This document shows positions 7,369 through 13,071 of a stretch of DNA of 64,000 nucleotides, in pieces (within the stretch, counting starts at the first letter, position 1; the number at the start of each line of letters is the position of its first letter). This DNA is from an uncultured Anaerofilum sp. GTDB taxonomy: Bacteria > Bacillota > Clostridia > Oscillospirales > Ruminococcaceae. Both the position numbers and the translations under genes were made by a program. The stretch covers positions 1-64,000 of the forward strand of contig CALWZC010000008.1 in NCBI GenBank assembly GCA_944385935.1, read 5' to 3'. The notes below the pieces were generated by a model. That model saw only the letters and a program-made list of their open reading frames with translations. It was not told the DNA's origin and searched no databases.

Positions 7369-8099
7369 GTCCTTGCTCCTTTCGCCAGTGCCGGGAGCGT
7401 GTAGCCCGGCGACTGCATGTATTTGTTGAAACGCTGCGGCCAGTAGGTCACGCCGTCGAGGCGAAAACCGCTGACGCCGTACTTCGGGTTGTAGCCGAAT
7501 ATGTTCACATACTCCAGAAGGTCGGCCCGCTCGTCGTCCATGGCCTTGCATACCTCGAAAAGCGCGGCCACGTCGTCGATCGCCCGGTGGGAGTTCTGCA
7601 CTTTGTCCTCCAGCTTGTAGGCGACGATCGCGTTCGCCAGCTTGTGAGGGTAGGCCCGGCGGTCTTTGTAAACCGTGAGGCTGTCCAGATAGTCCGCACC
7701 CTCGAACAGTTCCTCGCCGTCGGTGACGTGCCGCCAGATCATAGCCCGGCAGAAAAGGAGATCGAACTGTGCGTTGTGGGCCACCAGCAGCACCGGGCCG
7801 CCCCGGAGCATGTCGGTGAAGCGTGCTGCAGCTTCGCCCTCGGTTACGCCTTCGGCCTCCAGCAGCTCGTCGGTGATCCCGGTCAGCTCTGTGATCTTCT
7901 CCGGGAGTTTCTCGCCCTCCGGCAGCTTCACGAACACGTCGGCGGTGTCAGCCATGCGGAGAGTGCCGCGGGCGGTCTGCTCGATCCTGATCGCCGCCAG
8001 CTCAATGATCTGGCAGGTGTCGGCGTCGAGGCCGCTCGTCTCGGTGTCGAAAAATACCACGGCTTTGTACTTCGTGAAAATGTCCGCGAGGTTACTCAT
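7365..8099 (-). CDS. DnaQ-like 3'-5' exonuclease (DEDDh)
   Basis: 244 residues from ATG with GGAGG nine bases upstream. The three exonuclease motifs are present: ExoI VVFFDTETSGLD (Asp-x-Glu), ExoII LLVAHNAQFDLLF, and ExoIII NSHRAIDDVAALFEV with the catalytic His. It resembles the epsilon subunit and PolC exonuclease domains that proofread or trim DNA. The C-terminal 50 residues (VNIFGYNPKYGVSGFRLDG) are outside the core. It overlaps the upstream FGE-like gene by eight bases and the downstream sigma-like gene by four. It is likely to work in the element's replication or repair. Confidence 0.88.
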   Translation of the reverse strand: MSNLADIFTKYKAVVFFDTETSGLDADTCQIIELAAIRIEQTARGTLRMADTADVFVKLPEGEKLPEKITELTGITDELLEAEGVTEGEAAARFTDMLRGGPVLLVAHNAQFDLLFCRAMIWRHVTDGEELFEGADYLDSLTVYKDRRAYPHKLANAIVAYKLEDKVQNSHRAIDDVAALFEVCKAMDDERADLLEYVNIFGYNPKYGVSGFRLDGVTYWPQRFNKYMQSPGYTLPALAKGART

Positions 8100-9390
8100 G
8101 GTCGGCCGCCTCCTTCCCGATCGTCACCGTCAGGGTATTGGCTATTTTGAGCTGCTGGCTCACATTCCGGTACAGTTCCACGGCCGCGTTCACCTGAGAC
8201 AGCGGCAGCGCGAGAGCTGCGGCCTGCTGGAGCTCCTTGTCGGTTGCTGTGTGCGCTGCTATGCGCTTGAAGCCTTCGGGATCCTTGCCGCCTGCCGCTT
8301 CATAAAGGACGGTCAGCTGGTGGGCCAGCACAAGCCGCACGAGAGTGGGTAGCTTTACAGATCCGGGCAGCGTGTCAGGCGACGGTGCGGCCGTGCTTTC
8401 CTTCGGTTCGTCGGTCTGGTTGCTGTCCTCGGCGTCCAGATTGTCCAGATCGCCAGAGTCGCCAGAGTACCGGACAAAAGCGGAGCGGAAGCCGAGGCCC
8501 GCGCAGACGTAGGAGCGGGAGTGGTGGCCGGCGAGGTAGAACACGCCTGCGCTCGTGCCGGAGTTCCAGTGGCCCCCGCGGACCACGCAGCGTTCGCCGT
8601 CCGTGTCGAGGTAGAAATGCTCGTCGCTTTCATATCCGGGCGCAGGGTAGAGGCCGAGCTCGATCAGCTTCTCCGGTATGTCGATCAGCGAGGCGTCCAG
8701 CTCGGTGAACTGCTCGCCGTCCCAGTCTTTTTCCTCCGGCTCGACTGTCTGGAGCTTGATGTGGCCGCCTTCCACGTTGCAGTACACCGGATCCCCGTCG
8801 GCGGTGTAAATCGGGGCCCACTCCGGGGAGTCCTTCGACTGATCCGCGCCTGCTGCCGCGCCGTTGTTGGGTATCACCTGCGCCTGCCCGTTCACGAAGC
8901 GGATCCCGCCGACGTGTTCCCAGATGTTGCCGCACATGTCGGCCACGCCCTCGGCGGTGCCGTCGTGGTTCCACGTTACCGGGCCGGAGCCGGTCAGCGT
9001 TTTGCTGCTGCCGCTTGCGTCCTTGAAGGTGACGCCGGTTTCCTCTGGGTGGCTGTGGCTTTTCCCACTGTTGGTGTTCCCGCGTGGGAGGGCGCCCTTT
9101 TTGCGGCTCTGGTGTGCGAGCGCCGCCCACTCGTCATTAGTGATTAGGTGCCAGCCGGGCCCCTTGGCCTCGCAGAGCCGGATCGCCTCGTCGTGGTTGA
9201 TGTTTACGGCGGGCTGCTGGTAGGGCAGCGAGTGAGGCACGCCGCCGATCAGCGTTGCCGGGTACTTCCCGATCAGATACGCCTCCACCTTGCACCCTTT
9301 GAGCTCTGCGGGCAGGCCCAGCTCGTCAGGTGTAAAACTCACCATAATGTCCGGGATCCCCCGGTTGTCGAAAATAACCTCGTTTTTCAT
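8092..9390 (-). CDS. FGE/C-type-lectin-fold protein, candidate DGR target protein
   Basis: 432 residues from ATG with AAAGGAG upstream. Residues about 40-305 have the formylglycine-generating-enzyme/SUMF1 layout: AVNINHDEAIRLCEA, WHLITNDEWAALAHQS, GVADMCGNIWEHVGG, and near the end RGGHWNSGTSAGVF through GLGFRSA (residues 271-304). That last block is the signature variable region of diversity-generating-retroelement targets, in which selected positions are randomised while RGG, W, G and GFRSA stay fixed. Almost all codons at the variable positions are NNC, as expected from a template rich in AAC. A 9-bp quasi-repeat (SGDSGDLDNLD) and an unrelated helical tail follow. No reverse transcriptase or template repeat is in the window. 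The fold is likely; DGR targeting is inferred. Confidence 0.75.
   Translation of the reverse strand: MKNEVIFDNRGIPDIMVSFTPDELGLPAELKGCKVEAYLIGKYPATLIGGVPHSLPYQQPAVNINHDEAIRLCEAKGPGWHLITNDEWAALAHQSRKKGALPRGNTNSGKSHSHPEETGVTFKDASGSSKTLTGSGPVTWNHDGTAEGVADMCGNIWEHVGGIRFVNGQAQVIPNNGAAAGADQSKDSPEWAPIYTADGDPVYCNVEGGHIKLQTVEPEEKDWDGEQFTELDASLIDIPEKLIELGLYPAPGYESDEHFYLDTDGERCVVRGGHWNSGTSAGVFYLAGHHSRSYVCAGLGFRSAFVRYSGDSGDLDNLDAEDSNQTDEPKESTAAPSPDTLPGSVKLPTLVRLVLAHQLTVLYEAAGGKDPEGFKRIAAHTATDKELQQAAALALPLSQVNAAVELYRNVSQQLKIANTLTVTIGKEAADHE
8479..8580 (-). repeat. Candidate DGR variable region (VR)
   Basis: 102 bases encoding residues 271-304 of the FGE-like protein. Conserved scaffold residues (RGG, W, N, G, AGVF, R, GFRSA) alternate with Tyr, Ala, His, His, Tyr, Val, Cys and Ala. 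The latter sit where related proteins usually have Asn encoded by AAC in the template. Confidence 0.55.
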
Positions 9391-9581
9391 GCGTTTGCTC
9401 CTTTCATTTTCTGCTGGCGTTCCTGCTGCCAGCGTTTATAGTCTGCCTGAACGGCCGGATCCTCGAATAGACGGCCGACGCAGCCGATCAGCGTTCGGCA
9501 CATGGCGTCATTCTGGTGCGAAGGGATCGTGCCGAAGTCCACGGCCACGGCTCCCGGCTTTCTGGTTTTGACTACCTTCAC
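9387..9581 (-). CDS. Small phage protein, unknown function
   Basis: 64 residues if started at the GTG at 9581, which follows AAAGGAGG by nine bases; a frame with ATG at 9635 is longer but has no ribosome site. The sequence begins KVVKTRKPGAVAVDFGTI and ends with a basic helix (YKRWQQERQQKMKG). It overlaps the start of the FGE-like gene by four bases and lies in a different frame from the end of the zinc-ribbon gene upstream. No family is recognised. Tight packing supports translation. Confidence 0.55.
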   Translation of the reverse strand: MKVVKTRKPGAVAVDFGTIPSHQNDAMCRTLIGCVGRLFEDPAVQADYKRWQQERQQKMKGANA

Positions 9582-9714
9582 GGCCTTGCGCCTCCTTTCG
9601 TCTCTTTCCTTTGCACCGCGGGCAGAGATAGCCACTCCACGGGATCACCGCTTGGCGGCTCACATTCCACTCCAGCCCGCACTCGCGGCAGGTTTCATAC
9701 CGTGCGCCGGTCAT
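9508..9714 (-). CDS. Small zinc-ribbon protein
   Basis: 68 residues. Two Cys pairs (CRECG near residue 9 and CPRCKG near residue 33) form a zinc ribbon around a Trp-rich loop (GLEWNVSRQAVIPWSGY). The remaining basic tail is read in a different frame from the overlapping downstream gene. Its ATG overlaps the stop of the upstream Cys-rich gene (ATGA). A DNA- or RNA-binding role is plausible for such phage mini-proteins but is not shown. Confidence 0.58.
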   Translation of the reverse strand: MTGARYETCRECGLEWNVSRQAVIPWSGYLCPRCKGKRRKEAQGREGSQNQKAGSRGRGLRHDPFAPE

Positions 9715-9881
9715 GCGCCGGGCATGAGCACGGGCTGGCGATCGTCTTTTGTTGCCGGTTTATGTGCCAGATCCGCAGCGCTCTGGGCCGGTTCGTTCTC
9801 TGTGCGATCCTCGCAGTTGCAGGGCTCGCCGTGGTCTAAATGTGCGCCGCATTTCGGGCATGTTCTGTATGGCTTGCTCAT
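9711..9881 (-). CDS. Small Cys-rich zinc-ribbon protein (56 aa)
   Basis: A 56-residue frame from ATG at 9881, with GGAGG six bases upstream. It starts MSKPYRTCPKCGAHLDHGEPC and continues NCED, giving two Cys-x2-Cys-like pairs and a likely zinc site. A polar tail follows. Its stop overlaps the start of the next zinc-ribbon gene by four bases. Similar very short CPKCGA...GEPCDC proteins are common in Clostridia phages and conjugative elements; their function is unknown. Confidence 0.6.
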   Translation of the reverse strand: MSKPYRTCPKCGAHLDHGEPCNCEDRTENEPAQSAADLAHKPATKDDRQPVLMPGA

Positions 9882-9891
9882 GGTTCACCTC

Positions 9892-10752
9892 CTATCCAGA
9901 CGCAGCGGCCGCCAGTTTCCGGGTGAGTTGCTGCATGAGCAGCCGCCGGTATTTCTTGCGGGTTCGCCGCTTCTTTGCGTGTTTGTATAAATGCCACCAC
10001 TTCGGGCGGTCGTTTGCGTTGTAGAGCATGGCGTCCACGAAGTTGTTCACGGCCTCGGCGGTGGCCTTGCCTATGGCTGCCGCGAGTTTGCCGAGGGCCT
10101 TCGCCACCTCATTGATCCAGCTTTTCACGGCCTCCCAGATCTTCACGATCTGCGGCGTGATTGCGTCCAGCAGGGCGGTGGCCGTGTCCGGCGTGAGGGT
10201 GAGCGTCAGATCCATGGTGGGCGGGCTCCGAAGCTCTGCGGGTTCGTCGTCCGGTGGGTGTTCTACCCGCTGCGCGTCCTCGTGCTGCCGATCCGCAGCC
10301 ATGAGCTCGTGCATGTGCTCGTAGTCCTCCGGGCTTATGTAGCCGTCGTAGACGTAGGGATCCGGCCCCTCGGTGGTCGGCTTGCCGTACCACGGCATGT
10401 CGGCCGGTACACCCTCCGGGCGCGGCTCCGGTTCAGCCGGAAAAGCGGTTGATCCGTCCAGTTGGTTGTAGCCGTTGTCGTAGTGCCAGCGGATCCCAGC
10501 GGCCAGCTCTGCCACTGTCATGTCCTCGCCGAAGTGGCCGCAGTAGTAGCCGTTGAGCATTACGGCGTTCGGATCCTGCTCCAGTACCTTGCGGGCCAGC
10601 TCCAGATCCTCCGGCTCGAAGGTTTCGTCGTCGCAGTTGAGCCACACCGCCTGAGCGTTCCAGCTCCGGCCGGTTTTCCAAACGATCACCCACGCGATCC
10701 CCTCGCGGAGCTCGTCGGCCCATTCTCTTGCGATTGCGTTCAGTGCTGCCAT
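9892..10752 (-). CDS. Conserved phage protein of unknown function
   Basis: 286 residues from ATG at 10752, seven bases after AAAGGAGG; the frame extends upstream but without a ribosome site. The N-terminal 110 residues contain WVIVWKTGRSWNAQAVWL and VMLNGYYCGHFGEDMT, suggesting a compact alpha/beta domain. A Pro/Asp-rich middle follows. The C-terminal 90 residues have a weakly amphipathic Ala-rich helix (LGKLAAAIGKATAEAV) and a very basic end (HAKKRRTRKKYRRLL), which could bind nucleic acid or membrane. No family is recognised. It is part of the leftward early operon. Confidence 0.55.
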   Translation of the reverse strand: MAALNAIAREWADELREGIAWVIVWKTGRSWNAQAVWLNCDDETFEPEDLELARKVLEQDPNAVMLNGYYCGHFGEDMTVAELAAGIRWHYDNGYNQLDGSTAFPAEPEPRPEGVPADMPWYGKPTTEGPDPYVYDGYISPEDYEHMHELMAADRQHEDAQRVEHPPDDEPAELRSPPTMDLTLTLTPDTATALLDAITPQIVKIWEAVKSWINEVAKALGKLAAAIGKATAEAVNNFVDAMLYNANDRPKWWHLYKHAKKRRTRKKYRRLLMQQLTRKLAAAASG

Positions 10753-10766
10753 GTGGCTGCCTCCTT

Positions 10767-10979
10767 TCATTCTGCCGCGCTCTGCGGCGCTTTGAAGTCC
10801 TCCAGCGTGAGGTCGAGAACTTGGCAAAGGTTGACGAACTCGTCGGCCTTCATATTGCGGTTTCCGTTCAGCGTCTTACTCAGCAGGTCGGTTTTGATCT
10901 TTGCCTGCTTTGACACGAACACGAGCGTCACGCCGCGTTCCTTGATCCTGTCGCTGATTACTGTTGTAACTCTGCTCAC
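10767..10979 (-). CDS. XRE/Cro-type helix-turn-helix regulator
   Basis: 70 residues from GTG at 10979, seven bases after GGAGG. The sequence is a minimal lambda-repressor-like domain: VISDRIKERGVTLVFVSKQ, KIKTDLLSKTLNGNRNM as the recognition helix region, and FVNLCQVLDLTLEDFK. It is probably a Cro-like or accessory regulator of the element, encoded in the early operon opposite the repressor at 12.1 kb. Its operator is not identified. Confidence 0.75.
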   Translation of the reverse strand: MSRVTTVISDRIKERGVTLVFVSKQAKIKTDLLSKTLNGNRNMKADEFVNLCQVLDLTLEDFKAPQSAAE

Positions 10980-11062
10980 GTTTTTGCCTCCTTTCGTTTT
11001 GTTGGCCTGCCTTGTCAGTGCTGGTGGGCCAGTTCCAGCAGACGCCCCGCTGGGCGTTTCGG

Positions 11063-11299
11063 CTATGCTGCGATCTTGCGGTGGCAGAAGGCCCCGCGGT
11101 TTCCGGTCGTCGGCATGTCGGTGGCGTTGAACTGCTGCTCTGTGTAGTAGTCGGAGCAGTTCAGGATCCCCGGCGTTCTGTCAGGGTAGCAGGCCCGGAA
11201 AAGCGCGTGGGCCTGCTTCATGCTGTCGGCGGTTACTTCTACCCAGCCCCCGCAGAACGGGAAGCAAGGATCGGATCCGAAGGTGTAAAAAACTTTCAT
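11063..11299 (-). CDS. Small conserved phage protein, unknown function
   Basis: 78 residues from ATG with AAAGGAG upstream. It starts MKVFYTFGSDPCFPFCGGW and contains MKQAHALFRACYPDRTPG and a FCHRKIAA end, with four Cys. Proteins of this shape recur in Clostridia prophages and conjugative elements next to replication genes. No function is known. About 80 bases downstream, before the XRE gene, there is only a small GC-rich inverted repeat with no T-run. Confidence 0.55.
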   Translation of the reverse strand: MKVFYTFGSDPCFPFCGGWVEVTADSMKQAHALFRACYPDRTPGILNCSDYYTEQQFNATDMPTTGNRGAFCHRKIAA

Positions 11300-11332
11300 G
11301 TGTGCGCTCCTTTCTTTGTTTGTGGGCCCTAC

Positions 11333-11917
11333 TCAGTGAAGGTAGGGCCGCAGGTTGTCGTTGTAGAGCTCGTAGCTCATGCAGCCGCAGTCGAAGCGGA
11401 TATAGTTCCAGTCGGTCGCGTTGTAGAGCGGGGCCCGGTCGATTTCGCCGACTTTGCGGAGTTGGCGGTGCCGGTTGACTTCGTACTGCGGGATCGTGTG
11501 GTGGATCTTGATCTTCTCCTTGGCGAAGCCGTACCACTCATAAAGCAGATCCTTGGCCTTTTCGTCGCTCATGCGCTCGGTGTCGGACTGGCTCGCCAGC
11601 TTTTCGTAGTCGGCCTGCTGCACGTTGTCGGTGTCCTCGTATGGCTTCCACTCTTGCTCCCGCTCCAGTGCCTTCTCCAGCTCGGCGATCCGTGCCTCGG
11701 CGGCCTTCTGCGCCTTCTCGGCTTCCTGCTGGGCCTTGAATGTTTCCATGTCAGCCTCGCGCTGGATTTTTTCGGCGAGCCCGTCGGCGTTTTTCTTGTA
11801 GGCTTTGCAAAAGGCGTCCTTGTCGCCGTTGAACTCGGTGTAATGTTTTTCAATGATTGCATAAAGGGCGCTGCTCGGATAAAAGCCGGTGCGCTGTTCA
11901 AATTCTTCTCTCATCAT
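11333..11917 (-). CDS. First gene of the leftward early operon, unknown function
   Basis: 194 residues from the ATG at 11917, eight bases after AAGGAGG; a longer frame reaching 12031 crosses the promoter and is rejected. The middle is a coiled coil (residues about 45-90, EAEKAQKAAEARIAELEKA). The C-terminal part contains DWNYIRFDCGCMSYELYND. It is the first gene behind the strong leftward promoter and so the earliest expressed. That position is often taken by host-takeover or anti-defence genes, but no family is recognised and the role is open. Confidence 0.58.
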   Translation of the reverse strand: MMREEFEQRTGFYPSSALYAIIEKHYTEFNGDKDAFCKAYKKNADGLAEKIQREADMETFKAQQEAEKAQKAAEARIAELEKALEREQEWKPYEDTDNVQQADYEKLASQSDTERMSDEKAKDLLYEWYGFAKEKIKIHHTIPQYEVNRHRQLRKVGEIDRAPLYNATDWNYIRFDCGCMSYELYNDNLRPYLH

Positions 11918-11940
11918 GGTGGGTTCCTCCTTTTCGTTTT

Positions 11941-12029
11941 GCCTATGTTTCTTGGGCACGTCTTTAGTATAGCCTAAAAAATGTGGGCTGTCAAGCTGTT
12001 TTCGCAAATTTTTTATAAAAAATGTAGGC
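11941..12029. promoter_or_regulatory. Operator cluster between the divergent promoters
   Basis: Two 17-bp imperfect palindromes, GCCTATGTTTCTTGGGC (11941-11957) and GCCTAAAAAATGTGGGC (11972-11988), share GCCTA-N7-8-GGGC ends. A third copy (12013-12029) keeps 13 to 14 bases of the right half, TAAAAAATGTAGGC. One lies inside the early promoter, one just downstream, and one next to the repressor promoter. This is the classic arrangement for a lysogeny switch. The repressor at 12087 is the natural ligand; this is inferred. Confidence 0.6.
11966..11994 (-). promoter_or_regulatory. Leftward early promoter of the element
   Basis: On the - strand TTGACA, a 17-base spacer and TATACT: an almost perfect sigma-A promoter about 50 bases upstream of the first early gene. 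The spacer is itself the operator-like palindrome at 11972-11988. Confidence 0.85.
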
Positions 12030-12036
12030 AAAATTA

Positions 12037-12065
12037 TTGATTTCCGCGTGCCGGTATGTTATTAT
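12037..12065 (+). promoter_or_regulatory. Repressor promoter
   Basis: TTGATT, a 17-base spacer and TATTAT, about 20 bases before the repressor ATG. It diverges from the early promoter across the operator cluster. Confidence 0.72.
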
Positions 12066-12086
12066 AGTAGGCGGGGAGGTGATAGC

Positions 12087-12452
12087 ATGGCTGGGAGCCA
12101 GAGCGAGACACGCCTCAGAATTGCCAGACTCTTGAAGCTCTACCGCGAAAAAGCGGGCCTCACAATACGCGAGGCTGGCGAGTTGCTCGGAAAAAGCAAT
12201 CAGACGGTGAGCGCATGGGAGCAGGGCCGAGGGCAGCCGGACGCTGATATGTTCTTGAAGCTCTGCGAAGTTTACGGCGTGGAAAGTGTGAGCGTTTTCT
12301 TTGGGGAAGATCCACCGGAGCCGGAACTGTCCGTAGATGAGCGGGAACTGTTGGAGGAATGGCGAGGGGCCACCGACGCAGCCAGAGAAGCCGCGATCAT
12401 GGTTCTGAAAAGTAACAAGCGCCCGCGTGTGAAAAAAGAGAAGGCAATGTGA
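12087..12452 (+). CDS. cI-like repressor (XRE family)
   Basis: 121 residues from the ATG at 12087, seven bases after GGGAGG; the GTG at 12048 lies within the promoter. The N-terminal helix-turn-helix is clear: RIARLLKLYREKAGLTIREAGELLGKSNQTVSAWEQGRGQ, of which TIREAG...SNQTVSAWE is the DNA-binding part. The C-terminal 45 residues (SVDERELLEEWRGATDAARE) resemble the short tails of Clostridia phage repressors and hold no LexA-type peptidase. Induction by self-cleavage is therefore unlikely, and release may need an antirepressor or ClpP-type turnover. It should bind the operators just upstream and repress the early operon. Confidence 0.82.
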   Translation: MAGSQSETRLRIARLLKLYREKAGLTIREAGELLGKSNQTVSAWEQGRGQPDADMFLKLCEVYGVESVSVFFGEDPPEPELSVDERELLEEWRGATDAAREAAIMVLKSNKRPRVKKEKAM

Positions 12453-12534
12453 TATGGGTAGACTTTGAGCCCAGATCGTAAAGCGGGACGGGGCTTTCCC
12501 CCTTCATTCTGGAGGGGGAAGTTCTGGTAAAAGC

Positions 12535-12562
12535 ATAAAAAAGAGCCCGCACGAAGGCGGGC
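12535..12562 (-). terminator. Hairpin with T-run on the - strand
   Basis: GCCCGC / GCGGGC stem with a six-base loop, followed on the - strand by CTTTTTTAT. It would stop leftward transcription entering the repressor gene from the recombinase side. A second small stem (CCCCC/GGGGG, near 12498-12518) lies beside it. Neither has a T-run in the + direction. Confidence 0.45.
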
Positions 12563-12579
12563 AGGAAGGTGGCAAAAGT

Positions 12580-13071
12580 ATGGGACTTTTCAGTAAAAAA
12601 GAGAAGGCGACGGCCTACAAGTTTTTGGTGGTTGACGGGTGCGTGCCGTCCATGTCGGCCCCGTCCACGGTCAGGATCTCGCTGCTGTCGGAGTGCATAG
12701 AGATCCGGCAGATTATCGGAGGCAAGAACGTGGCCCAGCTATCGTACAGTCAGGTGACGGCGGCCGAGAAGGTAAACGAGCAGCAGATCGCCGAGCATGA
12801 CAAGAGCGTGATCGGCCGTGCCGTGGTTGGCGGCGTCGTGCTGGGCCCTCTCGGTGCTGTGGTCGGCGGCATGTCTGGCGTAGGTAAAAAGCAAAAGACG
12901 GTTTACAAGGACTTTTTCGTGATAAACTACACGGCGGCCAGCGGGGAGCTGTCCACGCTGTCGTTTGAAATGGTAGGGCCGCCGGTCGGCTTTGCTCCGT
13001 TCCTCTCGGAGTTAAAGCAGCGGGCCGGGATTGTAGACGCCCCGGCGCAGGTAGGGCCGACGATCCTATAA
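12580..13071 (+). CDS. Glycine-zipper protein in the lysogeny module
   Basis: 163 residues from ATG; its stop shares TAATG with the recombinase start. The N-terminal half is beta-rich (FLVVDGCVP, VRISLLSECIEIR). The middle carries a glycine-zipper stretch (residues about 78-102, GRAVVGGVVLGPLGAVVGG), and the end is another beta-rich part. Similar short proteins with a Gly-rich central hairpin occur as uncharacterised genes next to phage repressors and integrases. It is expressed from the lysogen side, so it may alter the lysogen, for example by superinfection exclusion. That role is a guess. Confidence 0.55.
   Translation: MGLFSKKEKATAYKFLVVDGCVPSMSAPSTVRISLLSECIEIRQIIGGKNVAQLSYSQVTAAEKVNEQQIAEHDKSVIGRAVVGGVVLGPLGAVVGGMSGVGKKQKTVYKDFFVINYTAASGELSTLSFEMVGPPVGFAPFLSELKQRAGIVDAPAQVGPTIL

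Noticed and set aside
7369..7551. N-terminal extension of the sigma-like protein to 7551
   Set aside because: It overlaps the DnaQ-like gene, has no ribosome site, and a well-placed ATG is found at 7368.
12548..12620. A riboswitch or small RNA between repressor and glycine-zipper gene
   Set aside because: Only two short GC stems are present; no conserved RNA motif was recognised.
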